Part shown: piece after piece, positions 8,619 through 16,298 of the stretch
Numbering within the stretch: the first letter of the stretch is position 1
How the letters are laid out: each line of letters begins with the position of its first letter
Origin: Alloprevotella sp.
GTDB lineage: Bacteria; Bacteroidota; Bacteroidia; Bacteroidales; Bacteroidaceae
Assembly: GCA_017476545.1 (NCBI GenBank)
Contig: JAFUZP010000006.1
Coordinates: 33,193 to 97,192, forward strand
Length of the DNA: 64,000 bases
Direction: 5' to 3'
Translations under genes and position numbers: made by a program
Notes under the pieces: generated by a model
Databases searched by the model: none
What the model saw: only the letters and a program-made list of their open reading frames with translations
What the model was told of the DNA's origin: nothing

Positions 8619-9017
8619 TTATTTAATTACATCTTTTCCGCTCCGAAGGCTTTCTCCGGAGGGTAGGGGACTTTCCTCAATCATCCTTATCATCTCCTGC
8701 AGGTCCTCCTTCGAGAGCTTCTGCTCCTCCACGAAGAAGTTCACCACCTGGCGGTATGAGCCCGAGAAGTAGTGGCTCACCATCGCGCCCAGCGACGAAC
8801 GCTTGTACTCCTCCTCGCTCACCAGCGGCGTGTATTGCAACGCCATACCCACGCGCTGGCTGCGCACGAATCCCTTGCGCTCCAAGTTCTTCACCACGGA
8901 GGCCAGCGTCGTGTAGGGCATTTCCTCGCCCATGCTGCGGTGAACCTCCTTCACGGTGGTGGCTCCGGCCCAAATGCGGCGCATCGCCGCCTCTTCCTGA
9001 TACGTTAAGTGTTCCAT
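8619..9017 (-). CDS. BlaI/MecI/CopY-family transcriptional repressor
   Basis: A 132-residue winged-helix repressor. The N-terminus EHLTYQEEAAMRRIWAGA and the recognition region MPYTTLASVVKNLERKGFV are typical of BlaI proteins; the C-terminal half is the dimerisation region where the cognate M56 protease normally cuts. It is first in a leftward operon with the M56 gene. Two dyads with TACGAA half-sites precede it, one overlapping its -7 element, which fits autorepression. Without a beta-lactamase nearby the regulated function is unlikely to be beta-lactam resistance; copper, cell-wall or outer-membrane stress are alternatives. Confidence 0.92.
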   Translation of the reverse strand: MEHLTYQEEAAMRRIWAGATTVKEVHRSMGEEMPYTTLASVVKNLERKGFVRSQRVGMALQYTPLVSEEEYKRSSLGAMVSHYFSGSYRQVVNFFVEEQKLSKEDLQEMIRMIEESPLPSGESLRSGKDVIK

Positions 9018-9072
9018 GTTGTTCCGGTATTAAGGTTGCGGGCCACGAGCCCTTCTGTTTTAATTCACGGAG

Positions 9073-9080
9073 CAAAGCTA
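9073..9080 (-). promoter_or_regulatory. -7 element of the blaI-like operon
   Basis: TAGCTTTG on the minus strand matches TAnnTTTG. A TTTG-containing segment lies about 20-25 bp upstream (complement of CAAACAAA, 9101-9108). The predicted transcript starts about 50 nt before the ATG. Confidence 0.7.
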
Positions 9081-9093
9081 CGAACTTTTCGTA
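9079..9093. promoter_or_regulatory. Operator dyad 1 for the BlaI-like repressor
   Basis: TACGAACTTTTCGTA is a near-perfect dyad that overlaps the -7 element, so repressor binding would block the promoter. Its half-site TACGAA is shared with dyad 2. Confidence 0.7.
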
Positions 9094-9120
9094 GATACGC
9101 CAAACAAATACCCAATAATT

Positions 9121-9135
9121 TACGAAAATTTCGTA
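9121..9135. promoter_or_regulatory. Operator dyad 2 for the BlaI-like repressor
   Basis: TACGAAAATTTCGTA is a perfect dyad around a central A. Its centre is 42 bp from that of dyad 1, about four helical turns, so two dimers would sit on the same DNA face. Confidence 0.65.
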
Positions 9136-9308
9136 GAAAGCTTTGAAACATTCCTCAGACACATTATTATATATAACGCGCGCGTGAAGGACGCCGACCT
9201 CCTTGCACCACATTCCTTTCGCCAAGGAACGCGCCATCTCCCTCGCCGCATCTCGCCTCCACACATACCGCAAGAAAATCCTTCAGGTGCGCATGCATTT
9301 TTTCTCGC

Positions 9309-9446
9309 GTGCGCACAACTTTTCTTCTCTCTCCCCACAAATTCTATAAATTCAGCCTGAAAATGTACAAATTCAGCCTGAATTTAAAGAATATGTCCCG
9401 TTCCCGAAAAGTTTTCAAGGCATCTCGGAAGAAAATGTGTGCGCAC
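9309..9446. repeat. Palindrome-rich element bounded by a 19-bp inverted repeat
   Basis: GTGCGCACAACTTTTCTTC (9309-9327) and GAAGAAAATGTGTGCGCAC (9428-9446) are inverted with two mismatches. Between them are two 17-bp palindromes of nearly the same sequence, AAATTCAGCCTGAAAAT (9348-9364) and AAATTCAGCCTGAATTT (9369-9385), 21 bp apart. No gene is apparent between 9136 and 9597. It could be a small non-coding mobile element or a regulatory cluster; no target-site duplication was checked. Confidence 0.5.
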
Positions 9447-9574
9447 CGGCGAAACTTTTCGGCAGGAAGCAGGGGCGGTAGGCCGCAGGAATCGGGCGTG
9501 CGGCTACGGGCTGCGCGGGCTGCCCGCTCAGGCGCATTTCCTTCGCTTCCGTGTGTTAAATACTTGTGTTTTCC

Positions 9575-9605
9575 TTGCCTCGTTCATCCTGGATGCCTAC
9601 TTTTG
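9575..9605 (+). promoter_or_regulatory. Promoter of the small lipoprotein gene
   Basis: TACTTTTG (9598-9605) is an exact -7 match, and TTG at 9575-9577 stands at the expected -33 distance. The start codon follows 47 bp later. Confidence 0.65.
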
Positions 9606-9651
9606 CATGCCTTCCGCAATGGTGTGGAGGGGACAGACTAAATAAAGGAAA

Positions 9652-10062
9652 ATGAATAGGCTTATGACTGTGGCAGCCGTGGTGGTGGCTGTGCTGTGCG
9701 TCGCAGGATGCGGCGATGATGACAAGGTGTTCGACCCCAGCCTGCTTGGCGGAACGTGGGAACGCGTGTGGGATAAGGGCGTGCAGGACGTGGGTACGGA
9801 GCGCTACACTTTCCGCCCCACAAGCCAGACGGAAGGTACGGTGGAGGTGTTCACGTCCGATGTGTTCACGGGCGACAAGACCACGCTGCACGACTACGTG
9901 GTGGGCCACACGGGGCACATCGTCATCTACGGCACCACGCGCCAGGCACCCTTCAACCCCGGCGGCGAGGAGTGCGACATCGCCCGACTCACGCGCAAGG
10001 AAATGGTCTGGAACCATACGGATTCCAAGGAAGTCGTAAAGCGCTTCCGCAGGGTGGAGTGA
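9652..10062 (+). CDS. Small lipoprotein, lipocalin-like
   Basis: A 136-residue lipoprotein. MNRLMTVAAVVVAVLCVAGC carries a signal peptide with lipobox VAGC and is followed by an acidic DDDK stretch, compatible with surface or outer-membrane export in Bacteroidota. The mature part (LLGGTWERVWDKG...YTFRPTS...ARLTRKEMVW) alternates beta strands in the manner of the small lipocalin-like Bacteroidota lipoproteins, but no family can be named with certainty. It has its own promoter and stands alone; ligand and role are unknown. Confidence 0.75.
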   Translation: MNRLMTVAAVVVAVLCVAGCGDDDKVFDPSLLGGTWERVWDKGVQDVGTERYTFRPTSQTEGTVEVFTSDVFTGDKTTLHDYVVGHTGHIVIYGTTRQAPFNPGGEECDIARLTRKEMVWNHTDSKEVVKRFRRVE

Positions 10063-10211
10063 CTATGCATTTATTGTCATACGAAGCAGAAACAGGCAGG
10101 CGCAAGGGGTAGGACGGTATGTTCGAACTCGGTGGCGGTCATATTCTACTCTATAGGACACGGAAGGCGCGGCTTTTGTGACGGCGAAGATAGAGAAAAA
10201 CGTTACGTCAC

Positions 10212-10341
10212 ACCTCGTTTTGAGCTTCGCGCTTACCTTGCATCGAGGTGTGCGCTTACCTTGCGTTGAGGTGTGCGCTTACCTTGCGTTGAGCTTTGCG
10301 CTTACCTCAAATGGAGATGTGCGCACACCTCAGAAGGGGCC
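10212..10341. repeat. 23-bp-phased palindromic array (family II, 5-6 units)
   Basis: Cores of 15 bp start at 10212, 10235, 10258, 10281, 10304 and (degenerate) 10327, exactly 23 bp apart. The best core is ACCTTGCGTTGAGGT, with palindromic ends ACCT/AGGT. Four of the five 8-nt spacers end in tgcgctt or cgcgctt and the fifth is gtgcgcac. The 23-bp step is not a multiple of three, so the short open frame across it is not a gene. The array lies upstream of the symporter promoter. Confidence 0.85.
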
Positions 10342-10402
10342 GTGCGGGCGCCGCAGGCTCCGCCTCCTGGGTTTGGGAGTGCAAAGAAAAGTGGGGAGGA
10401 CT

Positions 10403-10433
10403 TTTGCGTAGTGCGGGAGAAAACGTATTTTTG
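10403..10433 (+). promoter_or_regulatory. Promoter of the NSS symporter
   Basis: TTTG (10403-10406), exactly 19 bases, then TATTTTTG (10426-10433): a complete match to the TTTG-N19-TAnnTTTG promoter architecture, 43 bp before the start codon. Confidence 0.8.
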
Positions 10434-10476
10434 CCGAATATTAGCTAAAAGCAGAACAGAACTAAACAGAAAAGAG

Positions 10477-11859
10477 ATGAGAAACGAGCGTTCCGACTTC
10501 GCCAGCAAGCTCGGCATGGTGCTGGCCACCGCAGGCTCCGCCGTAGGGTTGGGTAACATTTGGCGCTTCCCCGTGGAGGCCGGGAATAACGGCGGAGCAG
10601 CGTTCATCATTATCTACATCCTGTGCGTCCTCGCACTGGGCATCCCGCTCACCGTGGCGGAATTCGTTGTAGGCCGCGCGGCACACACGAATACGGCACA
10701 GGCTTACAAACGGTTGGGAGGCAACCGATTCTGGCGACAGACGGGCAAGCTCGGCGTGATGACGGGATGGTTTATCATGAGCTACTACATCGTTGTGGCG
10801 GGCTGGACACTGGCGTACTTTTTCAAAGCCGCCTCGATGACACCCAGCTCGGCGGAACAAGCTGCCGCACTGGCTGACAACGGGTACTGGGAACGCTACT
10901 TCGGAGCGTTTATCGCCCACCCGCTACTGCCCATCGCCTGCATGGCCGTCTTCGTGCTGATGTCCCATTTCGTCATTGTCCGGGGAGTAGAGAAAGGTAT
11001 TGAACGCTTCTCGAAAGTACTGATGCCGCTACTTTTCATCATCCTTATCGCACTGGTCGCCTGTTCCTTCTTCACGGAAGGCGCGGCAGCGGGGCTTGCC
11101 TTCCTCTTCAAGCCCGACTTCTCGAAAGTGACGCTCCGCATGGTGCTGGCAGCCATGGGGCAGGCTTTCTTCTCCATGAGTATCGGAATGGGCTGTCTCT
11201 GCACCTACGCCTCCTACTTCGGACGGGAAACAAACCTTCTCCGTACGGCGCTGCACGTCGGAATGATAGACACGCTTGTGGCCATCATGTCGGGCATCGT
11301 TATCTTCCCCGCCGTGTTCTCCACCGGCATCCGCCCCGATGCGGGTGCATCACTGGTATTCATCGCCCTGCCTAATGTATTCCAGGAAGCGTTCAGCGCG
11401 CTGCCGTGGTTGGGATACGCTGTTTCCGTGCTTTTCTATGCCCTGCTCGTACTCGCCACACTGACATCCGTCATATCACTACACGAGGTGCCGACCGCCT
11501 ACCTCACAGAGGACTTCCACCTCTCGCGCCGTGCGGCGACAACGGTCGTTACCATCGTCGTCATCACGCTCGGCACGCTCTGCTCGCTGTCCATAGGGCC
11601 ACTGAAGGGGCTGGCACTGTTCGGGCGCAACCTGTTCGACCTCTTCGACTGGACCTCCTCGCAGATACTCCTCCCACTCGGCGGAGCACTCATCACGTTC
11701 TTCGCTGCATGGATACTAGACCGCAGCATCCTCCGACGCGAACTGACGAACGACGGCACACTGCCCTATGGGCACGCACGCCTCATCGTCGCCCTGCTGA
11801 GGTATTTTGCCCCGTTCGTCATCTTCCTCATCCTAATCAGCGGTCTCGGCCTGCTCTGA
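10477..11859 (+). CDS. Sodium-dependent symporter of the NSS/SNF family
   Basis: A 460-residue inner-membrane transporter coupling sodium influx to uptake of an amino acid or related amine. Transmembrane helix 1 carries GSAVGLGNIWRFP, the family signature that contains the unwound sodium and substrate site. About eleven to twelve hydrophobic helices follow. The ATG at 10477 is chosen because the family starts here (RSDFASKLGMVLATAGSAVG) and the promoter ends at 10433; upstream in-frame sequence runs through the 23-bp repeat array. Length is typical of bacterial NSS proteins. The HD-domain gene follows 40 bp downstream and may be cotranscribed. The substrate cannot be deduced. Confidence 0.93.
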   Translation: MRNERSDFASKLGMVLATAGSAVGLGNIWRFPVEAGNNGGAAFIIIYILCVLALGIPLTVAEFVVGRAAHTNTAQAYKRLGGNRFWRQTGKLGVMTGWFIMSYYIVVAGWTLAYFFKAASMTPSSAEQAAALADNGYWERYFGAFIAHPLLPIACMAVFVLMSHFVIVRGVEKGIERFSKVLMPLLFIILIALVACSFFTEGAAAGLAFLFKPDFSKVTLRMVLAAMGQAFFSMSIGMGCLCTYASYFGRETNLLRTALHVGMIDTLVAIMSGIVIFPAVFSTGIRPDAGASLVFIALPNVFQEAFSALPWLGYAVSVLFYALLVLATLTSVISLHEVPTAYLTEDFHLSRRAATTVVTIVVITLGTLCSLSIGPLKGLALFGRNLFDLFDWTSSQILLPLGGALITFFAAWILDRSILRRELTNDGTLPYGHARLIVALLRYFAPFVIFLILISGLGLL

Positions 11860-11899
11860 CAAACCGGCAGAAGCCACCAACTCCAACAAAGAACGCCAC

Positions 11900-12442
11900 A
11901 TGGACGCTTTAGCAATCCTAGACAAGTACTACCCCGAAGCGGGCGAACCGCGCCAGTTGCTGCTGACCCACAGCCGCCGCGTTGCCGAACGTGCGCTGCG
12001 CATATGCCGTGAACACCCCGAACTACACCTGGACTGCGGACTCGTAGAACGGGGGGCACTGCTCCACGACATCGGCATACGCTTCTGTAATGCACCAGGC
12101 ATCCACTGCTACGGCACGGAGCATTACATCCTCCACGGCATTATCGGCGCGCGTCTGATGCGCTCAGAAGGAGAACTGTGGGAGGCCGAAGCACGCATCT
12201 GCGAACGCCATACGGGGACCGGGCTGCGGCGTGAGGCGTTCCTAAGCCGGGGGCTCCAGCCTCCAACTACCGACCTGCTGCCTGAAACAATGGAGGAACA
12301 GGTCATATGCTACGCGGACAAGTTCTTCTCAAAGACCCAACCAGAACGGGAAAAAACGCCTGAGGAGGCCGCACGGAGCGTCAGCAAGTTCGGAGAAGAA
12401 CAAGCCGCCCGGTTTTGGGAATGGCACACCCTGTTCGGCTGA
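11900..12442 (+). CDS. HD-domain phosphohydrolase
   Basis: A 180-residue soluble protein of the HD superfamily. HSRRVAERAL (about 25-34) gives the first metal histidine, LLHDIG (about 55-60) the HD doublet, and ERHTG (about 100) a later ligand region. Small HD proteins of this type hydrolyse phosphate from nucleotides or act on tRNA-related substrates; the exact substrate is unknown. It follows the symporter by 40 bp and precedes lptD by about 100 bp that contain a separate promoter. Confidence 0.85.
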   Translation: MDALAILDKYYPEAGEPRQLLLTHSRRVAERALRICREHPELHLDCGLVERGALLHDIGIRFCNAPGIHCYGTEHYILHGIIGARLMRSEGELWEAEARICERHTGTGLRREAFLSRGLQPPTTDLLPETMEEQVICYADKFFSKTQPEREKTPEEAARSVSKFGEEQAARFWEWHTLFG

Positions 12443-12498
12443 AGCGGCACAAGGCACGTCCAACAGCTCTTATAATACGTTAAAAAGCCCGACACGCA

Positions 12499-12529
12499 TT
12501 CGCTGTTCGCAAGGGAATGGCTATCTTCG
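12499..12529 (+). promoter_or_regulatory. Promoter of lptD
   Basis: TTCG (12499-12502), 19 bases, TATCTTCG (12522-12529): correct spacing with one mismatch in each element. It overlaps an upstream in-frame ATG at 12517, which is why translation is placed at 12544. Confidence 0.6.
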
Positions 12530-12543
12530 CGCGCCGAGCGTTT

Positions 12544-15393
12544 ATGAAGAAAGCAACTCTCACTTTGCTTATGGCGGCCTTTGCATTCTGCTTTGCCGCG
12601 ACTGGAGGACGGCGGGCGCACACCGCCCCGCCCCGCCCCGCCGTAGCCGACACCCTGCAACCGAAGGGTACGCTTGCGCCCGACACAACAATCGAACCCG
12701 ACTCCCTGCAACGCGCGCTCATGGACAGCACGTTCCACAGCCAGGGAGTTATCACAGTAGATACCATCGCCCTCTCGCAGGACACGCTCAAAGGCAAGAA
12801 AGACGGTCTCGACGCCCCAGTGCAGTACGAAGCGGAGGACTCCATCGTTTACGACGCGGAACGGAAAGTCATCACGCTCTACAACAAGGCGAAGGTAAAG
12901 TACCAGGACATGACGCTGAACGCCGGAGTGGTGACGATGAGCCTCGACTCAAACCTCGTCCACGCACGCCTGCTGCCCGACAGTATGCGCACAGACACGG
13001 CACAGTCCCGCTCGGAGCGTGAGGACCTACCCACCTACAAGCAGGGAAGCGACATGTACCAAAGCGGGGAGATGAGCTTCAACTTCAAGACGAAGAAGGG
13101 ATACATCGCCGATGTCAGCACGACACAAGGCAACGGCTTAGTGACGAGCAAACGCGCCAAACGTACCGACGACGGCACGCTATATCTGGAGGACGGTACT
13201 TACACCACGTGCGATGCGGAACATCCACACTTCTATCTGAAACTCTCCCGCGCGAAAGTAAATCCCGGCAAGGAGACGGTCTTCGGACCGGCGCACCTCG
13301 TCGTAGCGGATGTACCGTTGCCCATCGCAATCCCTTACGGCTTCTTCCCTTTCAACAAAAAGTACTCCAGCGGTTTTGTCATGCCCACCTACGGCGACGA
13401 AACCGTGAGAGGGTTCTACTTACGTAACGGCGGATACTACTTTGCCCTCAACGACTTCCTCGATTTGAAGGTGCTGGGAGAAATCTACACCAAGGGGTCG
13501 TGGGGATTAAGCCTCGAAACGAACTATCGCAAGCGCTACCGCCACAACGGTAACGTCTATATCAGTTACCTGAACACCGTGGAGGGCGAGAAGAACATGC
13601 CCGACTATACCGTCACAAAGAGCCTCAAGCTGCAATGGACGCACACGAAGGATGCCTCCGCCGGCGGCAACACGACGTTCTCGGCGCGCGTGAACTTCGC
13701 TTCGGAGAATTATGAGCGGAAGAACCTCACCTCCATGTACAACCCGCTCAGTTACACGCAGAGCACCAGGGCGAGCTCTGTCAGTTTTTCCCGCAACTTC
13801 CCCGGCATCGGAGCGTCACTCTCCGGCTCCATGAACCTCACGCAGAACATGCGCGACTCCACTATCGCGATGACACTGCCCGATCTGTCATTCTCCCTGA
13901 ACCGCTTCTACCCGTTCCGAAGAAAGCGGGCAGCAGGGAAGGAACGATGGTACGAGAAGATTTCCATGTCCTATTCCGCAACAATGCGCAATAGCATAAC
14001 GACGAAAGAGGACCAGTTGCTGCACTCCAACCTTACGAAAGACTGGAAAAACGGCATACAGCACCGCATCCCGATTGACGCGACATTCCAACTTTTCAAA
14101 TACATCAACATCTCGCCGAACATCAGTCTGCGCGACATCATGTACTCCAGCCGCGTCATGCGCTCATGGGACGAGGTAAGACAAACCGAAGTGCGCGACA
14201 CCGTGAACGGTTTCTACAACCTTTATGACTGGAACCTCGGCGTCTCCGCCAACACCACGCTCTACGGTTTCTACAAGCCATGGAAGAAACTCTTCGGCGA
14301 CCGCATCATCGCTATCCGCCACGTACTGAAACCCAGCGTATCCTTCTCTTACGCGCCGGACTTCACCACTTCGGCCTACGGCTACGTAAGGACTTACGAG
14401 AAGGTAGATCCATACGGCAATCACGAAACGGTCACTTATTCTCCCTACCAAGGCGGCATCTACGGATACCCCGGCGGGACGAAGCAGGGCATGGTCACAA
14501 TGAGTCTTTCCAACAATGTTGAGATGAAGGTTAAGAGCGATGCGGACGCCACCGGGGAGCGCAAAATAAGCCTCATTGACGAGTTGGCGGGTTCCATCTC
14601 CTACAACATGGCCGCTAAAGAACGCCCATGGAGCAACTTGTCCACACGCCTGCGCCTCAAACTGACCAAGAGTTACACGTTCTCCCTCGCCGCACAGTTC
14701 GCCACCTACGCGTACGCCTTCAATGAAAGCGGACAAGTCGTCACGGGCAACCGCACCGAGTGGAGCTACGGACGCTTCGGACGCTTCCAGGGCATGAGCC
14801 AGAACATTTCCTACACCTTCAATAACCAGACACTGCGCAAACTGCGCGAAAAGTTCGGCCGCAAGAAAGATCTACCGGGGCCGGGAGAAAACGAAGAGGA
14901 CGATGGAAGCAACGAAGAGGCAGACGCCGAGGACGCGAACGTGGACCCTACGCTGAAAAACGCAACGCAGGGAAAAGTGCGGAAGGAGAAGGCTAAGGTG
15001 GACGGCGACGGCTACCTATCATTCTCCATCCCCTGGTCACTGACCCTTTCCTATGGTATCACGATGTTTGAAGACCGCAGCAAACCCATCAACCCCAAGC
15101 GGATGCGCTATCCCTTCGGTTTCACTCAGACGCTCAACGCCTCCGGTTACGTCCGCATTGCAGACGGGTGGAACATCTCCTTCGTATCGGGTTACGACTT
15201 CGAACAGCGCAAGCTGTCAATGACCACCGCATCGCTCTCCCGTGACCTCCATTGCTTTGAGATGTCGTGCAACGTGGTGCTGAAGCCTTATTCCTCCTTT
15301 AATTTCTCTTTCCGCGCACGAGCTAACGAACTCATGGACGCGCTGAAATGGGACAAACGCAGCTCCTACTCAACCAACATCGAGTGGTACTGA
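12544..15393 (+). CDS. lptD: LPS-assembly outer-membrane protein LptD
   Basis: A 949-residue outer-membrane protein that, with LptE, inserts lipopolysaccharide into the outer leaflet. A signal peptide (MKKATLTLLMAAFAFCFAA) is followed by an OstA-type beta-jellyroll (about 90-260, with repeats such as ERKVITLYNKAKVKYQDMTLNAG). The C-terminal LptD barrel (about 270-949) includes IPYGFFPFNKKYSSGFVMPTYG. A strongly acidic insert (about 780-820, ENEEDDGSNEEADAEDANVD) probably forms a loop. The ATG at 12544 gives a clean signal peptide and follows the promoter; the ATG at 12517 would lie within it. A BACON lipoprotein follows 34 bp downstream. Confidence 0.92.
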   Translation: MKKATLTLLMAAFAFCFAATGGRRAHTAPPRPAVADTLQPKGTLAPDTTIEPDSLQRALMDSTFHSQGVITVDTIALSQDTLKGKKDGLDAPVQYEAEDSIVYDAERKVITLYNKAKVKYQDMTLNAGVVTMSLDSNLVHARLLPDSMRTDTAQSRSEREDLPTYKQGSDMYQSGEMSFNFKTKKGYIADVSTTQGNGLVTSKRAKRTDDGTLYLEDGTYTTCDAEHPHFYLKLSRAKVNPGKETVFGPAHLVVADVPLPIAIPYGFFPFNKKYSSGFVMPTYGDETVRGFYLRNGGYYFALNDFLDLKVLGEIYTKGSWGLSLETNYRKRYRHNGNVYISYLNTVEGEKNMPDYTVTKSLKLQWTHTKDASAGGNTTFSARVNFASENYERKNLTSMYNPLSYTQSTRASSVSFSRNFPGIGASLSGSMNLTQNMRDSTIAMTLPDLSFSLNRFYPFRRKRAAGKERWYEKISMSYSATMRNSITTKEDQLLHSNLTKDWKNGIQHRIPIDATFQLFKYINISPNISLRDIMYSSRVMRSWDEVRQTEVRDTVNGFYNLYDWNLGVSANTTLYGFYKPWKKLFGDRIIAIRHVLKPSVSFSYAPDFTTSAYGYVRTYEKVDPYGNHETVTYSPYQGGIYGYPGGTKQGMVTMSLSNNVEMKVKSDADATGERKISLIDELAGSISYNMAAKERPWSNLSTRLRLKLTKSYTFSLAAQFATYAYAFNESGQVVTGNRTEWSYGRFGRFQGMSQNISYTFNNQTLRKLREKFGRKKDLPGPGENEEDDGSNEEADAEDANVDPTLKNATQGKVRKEKAKVDGDGYLSFSIPWSLTLSYGITMFEDRSKPINPKRMRYPFGFTQTLNASGYVRIADGWNISFVSGYDFEQRKLSMTTASLSRDLHCFEMSCNVVLKPYSSFNFSFRARANELMDALKWDKRSSYSTNIEWY

Positions 15394-15427
15394 ACCATAA
15401 CAAGAACAACCTAAAACTCTCACCAAT

Positions 15428-16120
15428 ATGTACACAAGACGATTCCTCGGTTTAGGCGCACTAGCTGCCGCATTCAGCATCTTTTCCGGCTGTAGCAACG
15501 ACCCGGACGAGTACCACTACACCGTTTTCTTCCCCAACGATATGGAAAGCCGCACGTACTTCGCGGACCAGACGCGCGACACGCTGCACGTCCTCTCCTA
15601 TGACAGTTGGACGAGTACAGCCCTTGGCGGTTGGTTCTCCGTATCGCCCGAAAGCCAGGCGGTACTTGCCGGACAAGGTACCATCACCCCCATGTTCCTG
15701 ACCGCCACGCCGAACACGACGGAAACCGTGCGGACGGGTTACATTCAGGTGGCCGGTTACGGACAGATCGCCAAGTTGGTAAGGCAGACCTATTGGCTCA
15801 ACATCGCCGCACCCACGGGGCGTATCGAAGCCAATGCCGGAACTGGGGATATACGCTGTACCTTCACGACGAAGCTCACAGCCAAGGAAACAAACTTGCC
15901 ACTGGTATTCACGAATTATACGGATGGGGCCAAACTCGCGGCAGATGCCACTTGGATTTCCATTCCTGACACGGCATTTGATGCCGGAAGGCACACCTTT
16001 ACACTTACCGTCACCCCCAACCAGAGCACGGAGCCGCGTACAGCAACACTCACCCTGACATCGGCAGGTGTCAGCACACCTATCAGCGTTACGCAGGAAG
16101 GGAAGACCGAGGACGAATAG
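15428..16120 (+). CDS. BACON-domain lipoprotein
   Basis: A 230-residue lipoprotein. The signal peptide ends in the lipobox IFSGC, with NDPDE after the cysteine, compatible with outer-membrane anchoring. The C-terminal part (about 140-226, ADATWISIPD...LTVTPNQSTEPRTATLTLTSAG...ISVTQEG) matches the BACON fold typical of Bacteroidota surface proteins that bind carbohydrate or mucin. An earlier segment (WFSVSPES...YIQVAGYGQIAKLVRQ) looks like a second, diverged copy. It is 34 bp after lptD, so it is probably cotranscribed. The ligand is unknown. Confidence 0.82.
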   Translation: MYTRRFLGLGALAAAFSIFSGCSNDPDEYHYTVFFPNDMESRTYFADQTRDTLHVLSYDSWTSTALGGWFSVSPESQAVLAGQGTITPMFLTATPNTTETVRTGYIQVAGYGQIAKLVRQTYWLNIAAPTGRIEANAGTGDIRCTFTTKLTAKETNLPLVFTNYTDGAKLAADATWISIPDTAFDAGRHTFTLTVTPNQSTEPRTATLTLTSAGVSTPISVTQEGKTEDE

Positions 16121-16298
16121 TGCTCCTGCTCCCCTTCCCTCTCCAGGTAAACGCCGAAAAACGCGGGAAAACTTTGCACTATCGGAATTAAAGGCTACAT
16201 TCGCAGTGCGGCATATAGAACAAAGCCGCCGTCCCGATGACGGGAGCGAAGCATAACACGAACCAAATACAACCATTTATTAACTTAAACCAAACCCC

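Noticed and set aside
8619-9017. Beta-lactam resistance locus
   Set aside because: The BlaI/M56 pair is present but there is no beta-lactamase or PBP2a gene nearby; such pairs regulate other targets in Bacteroidota.
9439-9645. Short plus-strand open frames upstream of the small lipoprotein
   Set aside because: They overlap the promoter at 9575-9605, have no plausible ribosome-binding site and no protein-like composition.
10178-10411. Short open frame across the 23-bp array
   Set aside because: The repeat step is not a multiple of three, so the frame reads repeats in different phases, and the region is better explained as an intergenic array.
12517-12543. Upstream ATG as the start of lptD
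   Set aside because: It lies in the -7 promoter element TATCTTCG and would place nine charged residues before the signal peptide.
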